Origin: an uncultured Clostridia bacterium
GTDB lineage: Bacteria; Bacillota; Clostridia; UMGS1883
NCBI GenBank assembly: GCA_934476455.1
Contig: CAKSNY010000002.1
Location: 76,856-140,855, forward strand
Reading direction: 5' to 3'
DNA length: 64,000 nucleotides
Position numbers and translations under genes: made by a program. Of this stretch, positions 42,312 to 50,427 are shown one piece after another; within the stretch, counting starts at the first letter, position 1, and each line of letters starts with the position of its first letter. The notes under the pieces are model-generated. The model was not told the DNA's origin, searched no databases, and saw only the letters and a program-made list of their open reading frames with translations.

Positions 42312-43907
42312 ATGAATAAGAAAAAATTATTCAAAAGAATGTCGGCAGTCACATTGGCTGTTATTATGACTATGTTAAGCGGCTGCTCGGGGAAGAAAGA
42401 AGTAAATAAAGGAAATGTCTCAAAGGAAATGCCAAAGGAGATTTCTATATTTGCACAGTCTCTCCCAAGTCTTAAAGAAGATATGCCCGACTATAACTCT
42501 ATGTTAGGATTCCAGATTATGGAGGAGGAAACAGGCTGTCATATCAACTGGACAATAGCTCCTGCAACCGGCGCAACAGAAAAATTTAATTTGATGATTG
42601 CATCAGGGCAATATACAGATGCTATTATTTCACAGTGGGAAACAGAACAGTTAAAGGAGTTTTCTGATGACGGAGTAATTTTGCCATTGGGTGATATGAT
42701 AAAAGAGAATATGCCTAATTTTACGAAATGGTGCGAGGAAAATCCCGATTATTATAAGCAGATTATAAATATGAATGGTGGCAGTGGCGAAATATACTAT
42801 TTGCCCTACATACGAGCAGATAAGAGATTGAATATTTTTATCGGACCTCAGATGAGGACAGACTGGCTTGAAAAACTGAATCTTGAAGTGCCTGAAACTG
42901 CTGACGAATTGTATGAGGTTTTAAAGGCATTCAAAGAGAGAGATCCTAACGGGAATGGTATAGCGGATGAAATACCGATGTCAGGCGTATCGTCAGAACA
43001 GACTATGGGATGCTGTGCGCTTTTGTGGATGTTTGATACTATGGATGACTTTTATGTTGACGGAGACGAGGTTAAGTTTGGTGCATTGGAACCTGAATTT
43101 AAAGAAGGCCTCTCTTACATAGCAAAGTTATATAAGGAAAAGCTTTTGGATCCTGATTACCTTGTTCAGGACAGAGCAAAAATGGACGGAAAAATAACAA
43201 ATAATCTTGTAGGTTTTGTATACAGTTTTCAGCCGACAAAGATTTCTACTCTTATGGCAGAAAAAGACCCAAGCTTCAAACTTGAGGGTATAGGTCATTT
43301 CAAAAACAGTGACGGGGAAAGAATGTGTTATTTGCCAAACTATGCAAACAGTGTATTGCAAACCGGTCTTGCTATATCAAGTTCAAACCCCAATCCTGAA
43401 GGAACATTGAAGTGGATTGACTGGGTGTTTGGTGAAGAAGGCCGAAAGGCTATGAATTATGGCAGGAAGGATGATACCTACACAGAAAAAGATGGTGAAA
43501 TTAAATTTACTGATAAGGTGTTAAATAATCCCGATGGGTTAAGTGTTGCAGATGCCTTTGCAAGATATTCTGCAGCGTGCAGTTCGGATTTCCCGAATCT
43601 TCAGGATTGGAATGCGTATTCACAGAATCTGAGTACCTATGGTAATGCTGCAATCAACACCTGGTCAACCGATGTAAACATCAGCGGAATAATGCCTGTT
43701 CTCACCTTTGAAGATGGGGAAAAAGAAATTGTTTCAGATATAATGAATCGTGTTAATACATATGTTGACGAAAATATCGACAAGGTAATACTCGGCAGAG
43801 TAAAGATTGATGAATGGGATAAGGTAATCTCTGCAATTAAGAATATGGGTGTTGATAAGGTTCTTGACATTTATCAAAAAGCTTTTGAAAGGTATCAAGG
43901 AAAATAA
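42312..43907 (+). CDS. Lipoprotein extracellular solute-binding protein (family 1, LipO/YtcQ-like)
   Basis: A 531-residue binding protein. The signal peptide ends in the lipobox MLSGC, so the mature protein is anchored outside the membrane. A two-lobed periplasmic-binding fold is suggested by WTIAPATGATEKFNLMIASG, the calcium-loop-like DPNGNGIADEIP (near residue 215) and the C-terminal region. Relatives bind oligosaccharides for ABC import. No permease or ATPase gene follows within the window, so its partners must lie elsewhere. It opens the plus-strand carbohydrate gene run. Confidence 0.87.
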   Translation: MNKKKLFKRMSAVTLAVIMTMLSGCSGKKEVNKGNVSKEMPKEISIFAQSLPSLKEDMPDYNSMLGFQIMEEETGCHINWTIAPATGATEKFNLMIASGQYTDAIISQWETEQLKEFSDDGVILPLGDMIKENMPNFTKWCEENPDYYKQIINMNGGSGEIYYLPYIRADKRLNIFIGPQMRTDWLEKLNLEVPETADELYEVLKAFKERDPNGNGIADEIPMSGVSSEQTMGCCALLWMFDTMDDFYVDGDEVKFGALEPEFKEGLSYIAKLYKEKLLDPDYLVQDRAKMDGKITNNLVGFVYSFQPTKISTLMAEKDPSFKLEGIGHFKNSDGERMCYLPNYANSVLQTGLAISSSNPNPEGTLKWIDWVFGEEGRKAMNYGRKDDTYTEKDGEIKFTDKVLNNPDGLSVADAFARYSAACSSDFPNLQDWNAYSQNLSTYGNAAINTWSTDVNISGIMPVLTFEDGEKEIVSDIMNRVNTYVDENIDKVILGRVKIDEWDKVISAIKNMGVDKVLDIYQKAFERYQGK

Positions 43908-43940
43908 TTTACTAACATAAAAAAGAAAGGTTTGTCTGAT

Positions 43941-45143
43941 ATGAAATATACATCAAAAAGCATTCCGGCAAAAAGACTGACTCCTAATGGAGGAGAATAC
44001 TTTTTCGGCTACTATGATTTGCAACCGTATAACAGTGATGAAACTCTTCATCTGACGCATAAAACTACCTTTGCGGACAGACTCCAGGTAAGGGGAGATG
44101 TTGCGCAGATAGGCGTTATTGATTTGAAATCGGAAAAATTTATTGAAATAGAAACAACTCACGCATGGAATTTCCAGCAAGGAGCGATGCTTCAGTGGAA
44201 TCCAAAGGCAGCAGGCAGAGAAATTATTTACAATGACATTATGGACGGGCAACATGTGGGTGTTGTTATGGATATCCATTCCGGCAAAAAAAGATTTCTC
44301 GACAGACCTGTAGCGAATGTGTCAAGAGATGGCAGGTTTGCTCTCTCTATTAATATGTCAAGGCTTTATGATTTTCGTCCCGGATATGGGTATGCTACTC
44401 CGACGGACCCGTTTTATTATAAGAATCATTCTGATTCTGACGGTGTTTTTCTTATTGATATGGAAACGGGAAAATCAAAGCTTATATTGTCTTATGAAGA
44501 AATCTGGAATTTTTCAGCTGGTCACGCTCACTTTGGCAAGGATGAAAAAATAATTATCAACCATATAACCTTTAACCCAAGCGGTGACAGATTTTTATGC
44601 CTTGCCAGAAACTTTCCTCCCAAAGGGCAGTGGCACGATACGGCTATTATTACGGCAAACAGAGATGGCAGCGACCTGTTTTTATTGTCTGATTACGGCG
44701 TTCAATCACACTATTACTGGTTAAATGACAAAGATATGGTATTCTTTTCAGACGGAAAGGAACTTGAATGCTCACAGGGAATAGGTAACAACTATATTTT
44801 AACAGACAAAACATATGAGGGAAAATTGATAGCAGATGGATTCTGGATAACAGATAATCATATGATTGTTTCCCCTGACGGAAAACTGATGCTTACACAT
44901 TCTTATCCTGAATGGGGTAATATGCAGGAACTCTGGGTATATAACTTCGAGAAAAATCACTGCGTTCATCTTGGAAATTACTATTCAATATTCAGAGAGT
45001 GTACTGATATCAGGTGTGATTTGCACGCACGCTGGAACAGACGTGGGAACAAGATTTCATTTGATTCAACTCATGAGGGCTTCCGTGGGGTTTACGAGGT
45101 AGAGCTTCCCGAGGAAACAGTGCGTGAAATCTTTGGTGAATAA
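43941..45143 (+). CDS. Predicted beta-propeller protein, unknown role (oligogalacturonate-lyase-like)
   Basis: About 400 residues without a signal peptide. It has repeated propeller-like blades with pairs such as GDVAQIGVIDLKS, GVVMDIHSGKKRFL, GVFLIDMETGKSKLI and HDTAIITANRDGSDL, and a striking FFGYYDLQPYN near residue 22. Histidines recur (HAWNFQQGAML, SAGHAHFGKD, QSHYYWL, DLHARWN), reminiscent of the metal-binding His set of the intracellular oligogalacturonate lyases (PL22), but identity with that family cannot be claimed from this view. I use the ATG at 43941; a TTG at 43932 is too close to the AAAGG site. Confidence 0.6.
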   Translation: MKYTSKSIPAKRLTPNGGEYFFGYYDLQPYNSDETLHLTHKTTFADRLQVRGDVAQIGVIDLKSEKFIEIETTHAWNFQQGAMLQWNPKAAGREIIYNDIMDGQHVGVVMDIHSGKKRFLDRPVANVSRDGRFALSINMSRLYDFRPGYGYATPTDPFYYKNHSDSDGVFLIDMETGKSKLILSYEEIWNFSAGHAHFGKDEKIIINHITFNPSGDRFLCLARNFPPKGQWHDTAIITANRDGSDLFLLSDYGVQSHYYWLNDKDMVFFSDGKELECSQGIGNNYILTDKTYEGKLIADGFWITDNHMIVSPDGKLMLTHSYPEWGNMQELWVYNFEKNHCVHLGNYYSIFRECTDIRCDLHARWNRRGNKISFDSTHEGFRGVYEVELPEETVREIFGE

Positions 45144-45175
45144 TAAACTTAAGAGAGAATAAGGAGCAAAATGAT

Positions 45176-48007
45176 ATGAATGACACAATAATCTCAAGAG
45201 AGATGGTTTATTACACTGGAGAAAAAAAGTTTTTCAAGAATTTCAGCGGAACGCAAAGCTGTCTTGATGAAAAACAACGCTTTGACTTCCTGAAGCATTA
45301 TGAAAAAGCAGCAAGAGCGTGGTATGATGACGAGAAACTTGACAGCAAAGCTGTAATAGAAGAAGAAATATCTGCTTCTATTGAAAAATACAGTGTCCCG
45401 TCTACAAAGCATCGCAGGGTTATCACGTTTGATAAAATGACAGCTTTTACTGCGGAAAAGGCGTGTAGCTATAAAAATCTGCATCTTTATTGCGGGGCAA
45501 AAATGGAGAACGGAGAAATACTGCTTAAAGATAAAGAAGTGCGTCCAAATCCAAGTGCTAAATATGTACTTTTGGATGAAAATGAAACAACCAGACTTTC
45601 CTTTGAGGTGTTTGTATCTGAAGATTACGAGTGTTCGCAGAAGGAAAAAATAGGCGTGGAGCAGGCCGGAAGATCTGTGGAATTAAGAAATGATACTCTC
45701 GAAAAAATCAAAGTAAAAATATACAATACGGGAGAAGTCTACGCCTTGTCCGAAAACAAGTGGGAGTTTACCCAAACATACATAGGAAGAATTAAGTTTG
45801 GGCAGTACAACCATATTGAAATCGTTACAAACGATACTGAGGCATCTGTAGCATTAAACGGTGAAATTACAAATAACCTCAAATGCATAGCAAAAGGAAA
45901 TGCAAACAATCTGTTTTTTGACGGAGGTATGCACCCCAGAGGCTATTGGAAAATCCGTAATTTATGCATTAATAATAAAGAGGTAGCTTTTGAAAAAACA
46001 CAGATGTGTGATGTCGTGCTTGAAAACGGATGTGAGGTTACACTGCCATATGCCATAGGTGGATTTAAAGAAAGGGACAAGCAACTGTATTTGACGGCAA
46101 AATTTGATGTCAAAACAGTAAAAGGAGCGATACTGGATGTTCAAACATTAAACCCATGCGGAAAGGTGTGGATAAACGACACTCTCGTAATTGATGCAGA
46201 AAATTTTTTGAGAAATAAGGTTTGTATTACCAAGGCACTAAAATGTGGAGAAAATGAAATTAAAGTTCTGGTAGAGCCTCGCGCTCCCGAGGTTTTCTAC
46301 TATTGGCACAGGCATACTGATTGCTATAATGGTTGGTACTGTGGAGAAGTAAGTATTTCCTTTGTTGAGGACACCTATATAGAAAAGACAGAGATAAAGA
46401 CAATTGATGTATCAGACAAGGTGTCCTTTGAGGCGGAGATTCTTCTTAACAAACCTTTTGACGGTATAGTTAAGCTTTACTGTGCAAAAACCTATCCTGT
46501 CATTGGAGAAGAATTTTTGGTGGGAGAATTCAAAATCAACTCAAGCATATTAAAGAAAACCATTGAAGGCGATTTTGAGCTGTGGGATACCAAAAACCCT
46601 AATTTATACGCAATCAGGTGTGAGCTTTGTGACAACGAAAAGGTCATTGATGACTTTGTTGTTGAAACGGGTTTCAGGACTATCAGACAATCAGAAGGCT
46701 CAATTTATCTGAACAACAAAAAAGTTTTGCTTAATGGTGCGCTGATTATGCAGTTTTTGCCCCCTTTGAGCCAAACCCCGATAAAGCATAATTGCCCTGA
46801 TACAAGAGAGATTTATATGCAGGCACTTATGATAAAAAAGATGAATGGTAACACCATGCGAATTCATATTTTGGGATATGGAACGGATGATGTACGATAT
46901 GCCCGTATTTGCGACAGACTTGGTATAATGCTTATCTGGACAACCGGTCTTATTGATTCGGCTGAATCCGTTGTCTGGAACGGCGATTGGATGGAAGGAA
47001 AAACATATCAACGCCAGATGCGGGAGGTTATAAATAATCCATCTGTTATAATGTGGGAAGGGTCTAATGAGTATCATCCCAAAACACTTGAATTTATTGA
47101 CAAAATGTATGATGAGTATGTAAAAACTGTTAAAGAAGTCGACAGCACAAGACTTATTTCACCGTGTTCTCACCTGTATTACGGCGGAGGATTATATGAT
47201 GTTGGATGTAAATATTATAATGATGAAGGCTCTTGTGACGAGAATGGAGAAAAAGCAAATTCAGGTTTTGGGTGGAGAGATGAAAATGTTGTAAGGAGTG
47301 CCCATACATATGACCTGCTATTAGGTTATGGCAGTAGTTGGGAAAGAATGGAAAAGCAGGACTGGAAATGGCAGGAAAACTTGCTTGAAAGCAAAAAACA
47401 TGCGTATCTGATTACAGAATATGCAGTTACAGCACTTGCTAACCCAAATACTCCTGAGGCACTTGACAGCACATACATAGAATCTTACGAGAGAGTTTAT
47501 GAGGACTTTGTATTAGGAAGAACCTTTTCCCAAGATGAATGGAAAGAGAGCCAGGCATATCAGGCAATTTGTGCTCAGGCAGCAATAAAAAAGATGCACA
47601 AGCTCGGCATAGACGGAATGTTGTGGTGCTGCCTTACAAGCGGAGCAAATGATGGTTCATATCTTAAACCGGTTATAGATTTTTATGGGTATAAAAAGTT
47701 GGGATTTTATGCTCTCGCAGATAGCTACAGAGATATTTATGCCTGCAAAAATGATTCATATATTTCATACGGAACGGAGAATGAGCTTCAACCTGTAATT
47801 CTGAATACATCTTGCGCAGGGACATACAGGATTTGCATAGAAATTCTCAACGAAGACGGCACAAAAACAGATGAAAAAATATATGAAGGCGTAAAAGTTT
47901 CTGCAGAGGATACGGTTGTAGAACTGCCCCCCTTTAAGCCGATATGGAAGGAAAAGGGATACTACACACTCTGCTATAAACTTTGCAAAACATCAGACGA
48001 AAATTAA
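45176..48007 (+). CDS. Glycoside hydrolase family 2 protein
   Basis: A 943-residue enzyme without a signal peptide. After an unusual N-terminal section (about 1-280, including a LamG-like segment), a galactose-binding-like domain (near 290-400, with YYWHRHTDCYNGWY) and an immunoglobulin-like domain precede a TIM barrel. The acid/base Glu is E632 in MWEGSNEYHP and the nucleophile Glu is E748 in LITEYAV, so it should be an active retaining glycosidase. GH2 members act as beta-galactosidases, beta-mannosidases or beta-glucuronidases; the GH88 neighbour makes a uronic-acid-related substrate plausible. Confidence 0.85.
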   Translation: MNDTIISREMVYYTGEKKFFKNFSGTQSCLDEKQRFDFLKHYEKAARAWYDDEKLDSKAVIEEEISASIEKYSVPSTKHRRVITFDKMTAFTAEKACSYKNLHLYCGAKMENGEILLKDKEVRPNPSAKYVLLDENETTRLSFEVFVSEDYECSQKEKIGVEQAGRSVELRNDTLEKIKVKIYNTGEVYALSENKWEFTQTYIGRIKFGQYNHIEIVTNDTEASVALNGEITNNLKCIAKGNANNLFFDGGMHPRGYWKIRNLCINNKEVAFEKTQMCDVVLENGCEVTLPYAIGGFKERDKQLYLTAKFDVKTVKGAILDVQTLNPCGKVWINDTLVIDAENFLRNKVCITKALKCGENEIKVLVEPRAPEVFYYWHRHTDCYNGWYCGEVSISFVEDTYIEKTEIKTIDVSDKVSFEAEILLNKPFDGIVKLYCAKTYPVIGEEFLVGEFKINSSILKKTIEGDFELWDTKNPNLYAIRCELCDNEKVIDDFVVETGFRTIRQSEGSIYLNNKKVLLNGALIMQFLPPLSQTPIKHNCPDTREIYMQALMIKKMNGNTMRIHILGYGTDDVRYARICDRLGIMLIWTTGLIDSAESVVWNGDWMEGKTYQRQMREVINNPSVIMWEGSNEYHPKTLEFIDKMYDEYVKTVKEVDSTRLISPCSHLYYGGGLYDVGCKYYNDEGSCDENGEKANSGFGWRDENVVRSAHTYDLLLGYGSSWERMEKQDWKWQENLLESKKHAYLITEYAVTALANPNTPEALDSTYIESYERVYEDFVLGRTFSQDEWKESQAYQAICAQAAIKKMHKLGIDGMLWCCLTSGANDGSYLKPVIDFYGYKKLGFYALADSYRDIYACKNDSYISYGTENELQPVILNTSCAGTYRICIEILNEDGTKTDEKIYEGVKVSAEDTVVELPPFKPIWKEKGYYTLCYKLCKTSDEN

Positions 48008-48036
48008 AAGCAAAATAAAAATGGAGGGCATTACAG

Positions 48037-49074
48037 ATGAAGGAAAAATTAAGATTAGGCGTTATAGGAGCAGGGAACTTTGCTCAAATACATTTAGATG
48101 GAATAAAAAAGGTGTATAACGCCGAGGCGGTTGCAATATGTGACCTTGAAAAGGAAAAGGCAGAAAAACTTGCAGAAAAATTTCATATAGAAAGTGTGTA
48201 TACCGACTATAATGAACTTTTAAAGAGAGAAGATATTGATGCAGTAACACTGCCTCTCCCCGACCAGGTGCATAAGGAAATAACAATTGCAGCGCTGAAA
48301 GCGGGCAAGCACGTTTTATGTGAAAAACCGATGTCACTTGACCTTGATGAATGTAAGGAAATGGTAAGAGTGGCAAAGGAAACAGGAAAACAGCTTATGG
48401 TAGGACAGATTGGAAGATACACCCCCGGATTTTTAGAGGCAAAAAGACTTTTAGATGAGGGAGCGATAGGTGAACTTTTTATGGTTGAGTCTGAGTATGC
48501 CCACGACTACTCTGCAATTGGCGGACAGGGTGGCTGGAGAGTAACTCCCGAGCGTGAACCGATTATAGGCGGAGGATGTCATGCCGTTGATTTAGTGCGT
48601 ATGATGGCGGGAAATCCGATTGAGGTGTTTGCATATGCAAATAATAAATCGCTCACAGACTGGCCCATTCATGACTGCTCAGTAGCCGTTATGAAGCTTC
48701 CCGGTAATGTTATAGGAAAGGTTATGACTTCAACAGGCTGTAAGAGAAAATATACTATGCGTTCTACACTTTACGGAACAAAGGGAACAATTATTTTTGA
48801 TAATACAACCCCTACTATTTCATTGTTTAAAGAAAAATTTACTGACGATGATACATTTGATGGTATAGAACAGCAGTTGATGGAGATTAAGATACCGGTT
48901 GAAATAAACAATCATAATTTCGGCGGAGAAATAGATGAATTTTGTAAAGCAATAATCGCAGGCAAAGATGTGCCCACATCTGGGGCAGAGGGCGCGTCAA
49001 CCGTTTCTGTATGCCTTGCAATTGTGGAATCCTTTAAGACGGGAGAAAAAGTAGTTGTTGATTACGATTTTTAA
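48037..49074 (+). CDS. Gfo/Idh/MocA-family oxidoreductase
   Basis: A 345-residue NAD(P)-dependent sugar dehydrogenase-like enzyme. The Rossmann motif GVIGAGNFAQIH is at residues 8-19, the EKP motif in HVLCEKPMSLDLDEC, and the C-terminal domain has GGGCHAVDLVRMM with the catalytic-type His. It starts 29 bases after GH2 behind GGAGGGC and probably oxidises or reduces a sugar or uronate released by the neighbouring glycosidases. Confidence 0.9.
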   Translation: MKEKLRLGVIGAGNFAQIHLDGIKKVYNAEAVAICDLEKEKAEKLAEKFHIESVYTDYNELLKREDIDAVTLPLPDQVHKEITIAALKAGKHVLCEKPMSLDLDECKEMVRVAKETGKQLMVGQIGRYTPGFLEAKRLLDEGAIGELFMVESEYAHDYSAIGGQGGWRVTPEREPIIGGGCHAVDLVRMMAGNPIEVFAYANNKSLTDWPIHDCSVAVMKLPGNVIGKVMTSTGCKRKYTMRSTLYGTKGTIIFDNTTPTISLFKEKFTDDDTFDGIEQQLMEIKIPVEINNHNFGGEIDEFCKAIIAGKDVPTSGAEGASTVSVCLAIVESFKTGEKVVVDYDF

Positions 49075-49104
49075 TCTGATTTAACATGAAAGGTGGGTGA
49101 AAAA

Positions 49105-50268
49105 GTGTTTGATTTTAAAAAAGCTACAGAAAAGGACATAGATTTTATTGAATCTGTATGGGAAAAGCTTGACAAAAAGCTTTCTGTAGTGGCACTGCGT
49201 TCGCGTGATAAAATCCCATATACAACAATAGACGGAAAGCATGATAACCGTGCGGAAGACTATATCTGTGCGTGGACTAATGGCTTTTGGCCCGGACTTA
49301 TGTGGCTGATGTATTACGGTACTAAAAATGAAGTGTATAAAGAAACGGCACAGCATAGCGAGGAGCTTCTGGATGAAGCACTTCGTGAATATGACGGATT
49401 ACACCACGATGTAGGTTTTATGTATCATATTTCAGCGGGTGCAAATTATGCAATCACAGGGAACAAAAATTCACGCATACGGGCGCTTTATGCAGCGAAC
49501 ATACTGGCTGGCAGGTACAATCTGCAGGGGCAGTTTATACGCGCGTGGAATGATTGGGAGGAAGAACCCGAGGTCAATAATAAGGGGACAGCTATTATAG
49601 ACTGTATGATGAATATTCCTCTTCTTTATTGGGCATCCCGTGAAACAAAAGACCCTCGTTTTAAATTTATTGCTATGAATCACGCCGATACGACAATGAA
49701 AAACCACATCAGAGCTGACGGCTCTTCCAAGCATATTGTACGCTATGACCCTGAAAGCGGAGAATATATAGATAATATTGCAGGACAAGGCTACAGTACA
49801 GAGTCAGCGTGGTCGCGCGGACAGGCATGGGCGATTTACGGATTTGCACTCAGCTTCATTCATACAGGCAAGCAGGAATATCTCGATACGGCAAAACGTG
49901 TTGCACATTATTTTATAGCAAATGTATGTGATGAGTATGTTCCGCGGGTTGATTTCCGCTCGCCCGAAGAGCCGTGTATGTATGATACAACAGCCGGTGC
50001 TTGTGCTGCATGCGGGCTTCTGGAAATTGCACGTCATGTGCCTCGGCACGAAGGGAAAATGTATTATAATGCAGCCGTTAAACTTCTTAAAGCTATGGAT
50101 GAGAAATTCTGTGATTATACTCTTGAAGAAGACTCTGTAGTACAATACGGAACGGAGCGCTATGTAGACGATAGCAAAAAAGGCGTACATATTCCTATTA
50201 TATACGGTGATTATTACTTTGCTGAGGCGATATATAAGCTTAAGGGATTTGACCTCCTTTTTGAATAA
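49105..50268 (+). CDS. Glycoside hydrolase family 88, unsaturated uronyl hydrolase
   Basis: About 387 residues forming the (alpha/alpha)6 barrel. The two key acids of characterised unsaturated glucuronyl hydrolases (D88 and D149 in the Bacillus enzyme) correspond to D102 in HHDVGFMY and D166 in AIIDCMMN; AWSRGQAWAIYG and VDFRSPEEP also fit. The enzyme hydrates the 4,5-unsaturated uronic acid left by polysaccharide lyases, which matches the heparinase-type lyase in the locus. No signal peptide, so it acts inside. I favour the GTG at 49105, well placed after AAGGTGG; a GTG at 49093 lies within that site. Confidence 0.9.
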   Translation: MFDFKKATEKDIDFIESVWEKLDKKLSVVALRSRDKIPYTTIDGKHDNRAEDYICAWTNGFWPGLMWLMYYGTKNEVYKETAQHSEELLDEALREYDGLHHDVGFMYHISAGANYAITGNKNSRIRALYAANILAGRYNLQGQFIRAWNDWEEEPEVNNKGTAIIDCMMNIPLLYWASRETKDPRFKFIAMNHADTTMKNHIRADGSSKHIVRYDPESGEYIDNIAGQGYSTESAWSRGQAWAIYGFALSFIHTGKQEYLDTAKRVAHYFIANVCDEYVPRVDFRSPEEPCMYDTTAGACAACGLLEIARHVPRHEGKMYYNAAVKLLKAMDEKFCDYTLEEDSVVQYGTERYVDDSKKGVHIPIIYGDYYFAEAIYKLKGFDLLFE

Positions 50269-50313
50269 ATCTCCAACAAAGTAATTTTGGTTAATTATTG
50301 TATTAATTGTAAA

Positions 50314-50343
50314 TTGACCTTAAAAACAGCACAATGATAGAAT
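50314..50343 (+). promoter_or_regulatory. Probable promoter of the secreted-protein gene run
   Basis: TTGACC, 18 bases, TAGAAT in the 159-base gap between GH88 and the first secreted protein. Confidence 0.6.
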
Positions 50344-50370
50344 AATAAAGGAAATATATTTTATGTTGCA

Positions 50371-50399
50371 TTAAATCGAGAATGAATTTATCGATTTAA
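50371..50399 (+). promoter_or_regulatory. 9-bp dyad in the leader of the secreted-protein genes
   Basis: TTAAATCGA and TCGATTTAA are perfect inverted copies 11 bases apart, between the promoter and the first gene. It could be an operator or an mRNA stem; it lacks a T-run. Confidence 0.5.
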
Positions 50400-50427
50400 A
50401 ATATAAAAATTTAAGGAGAGATATGTT

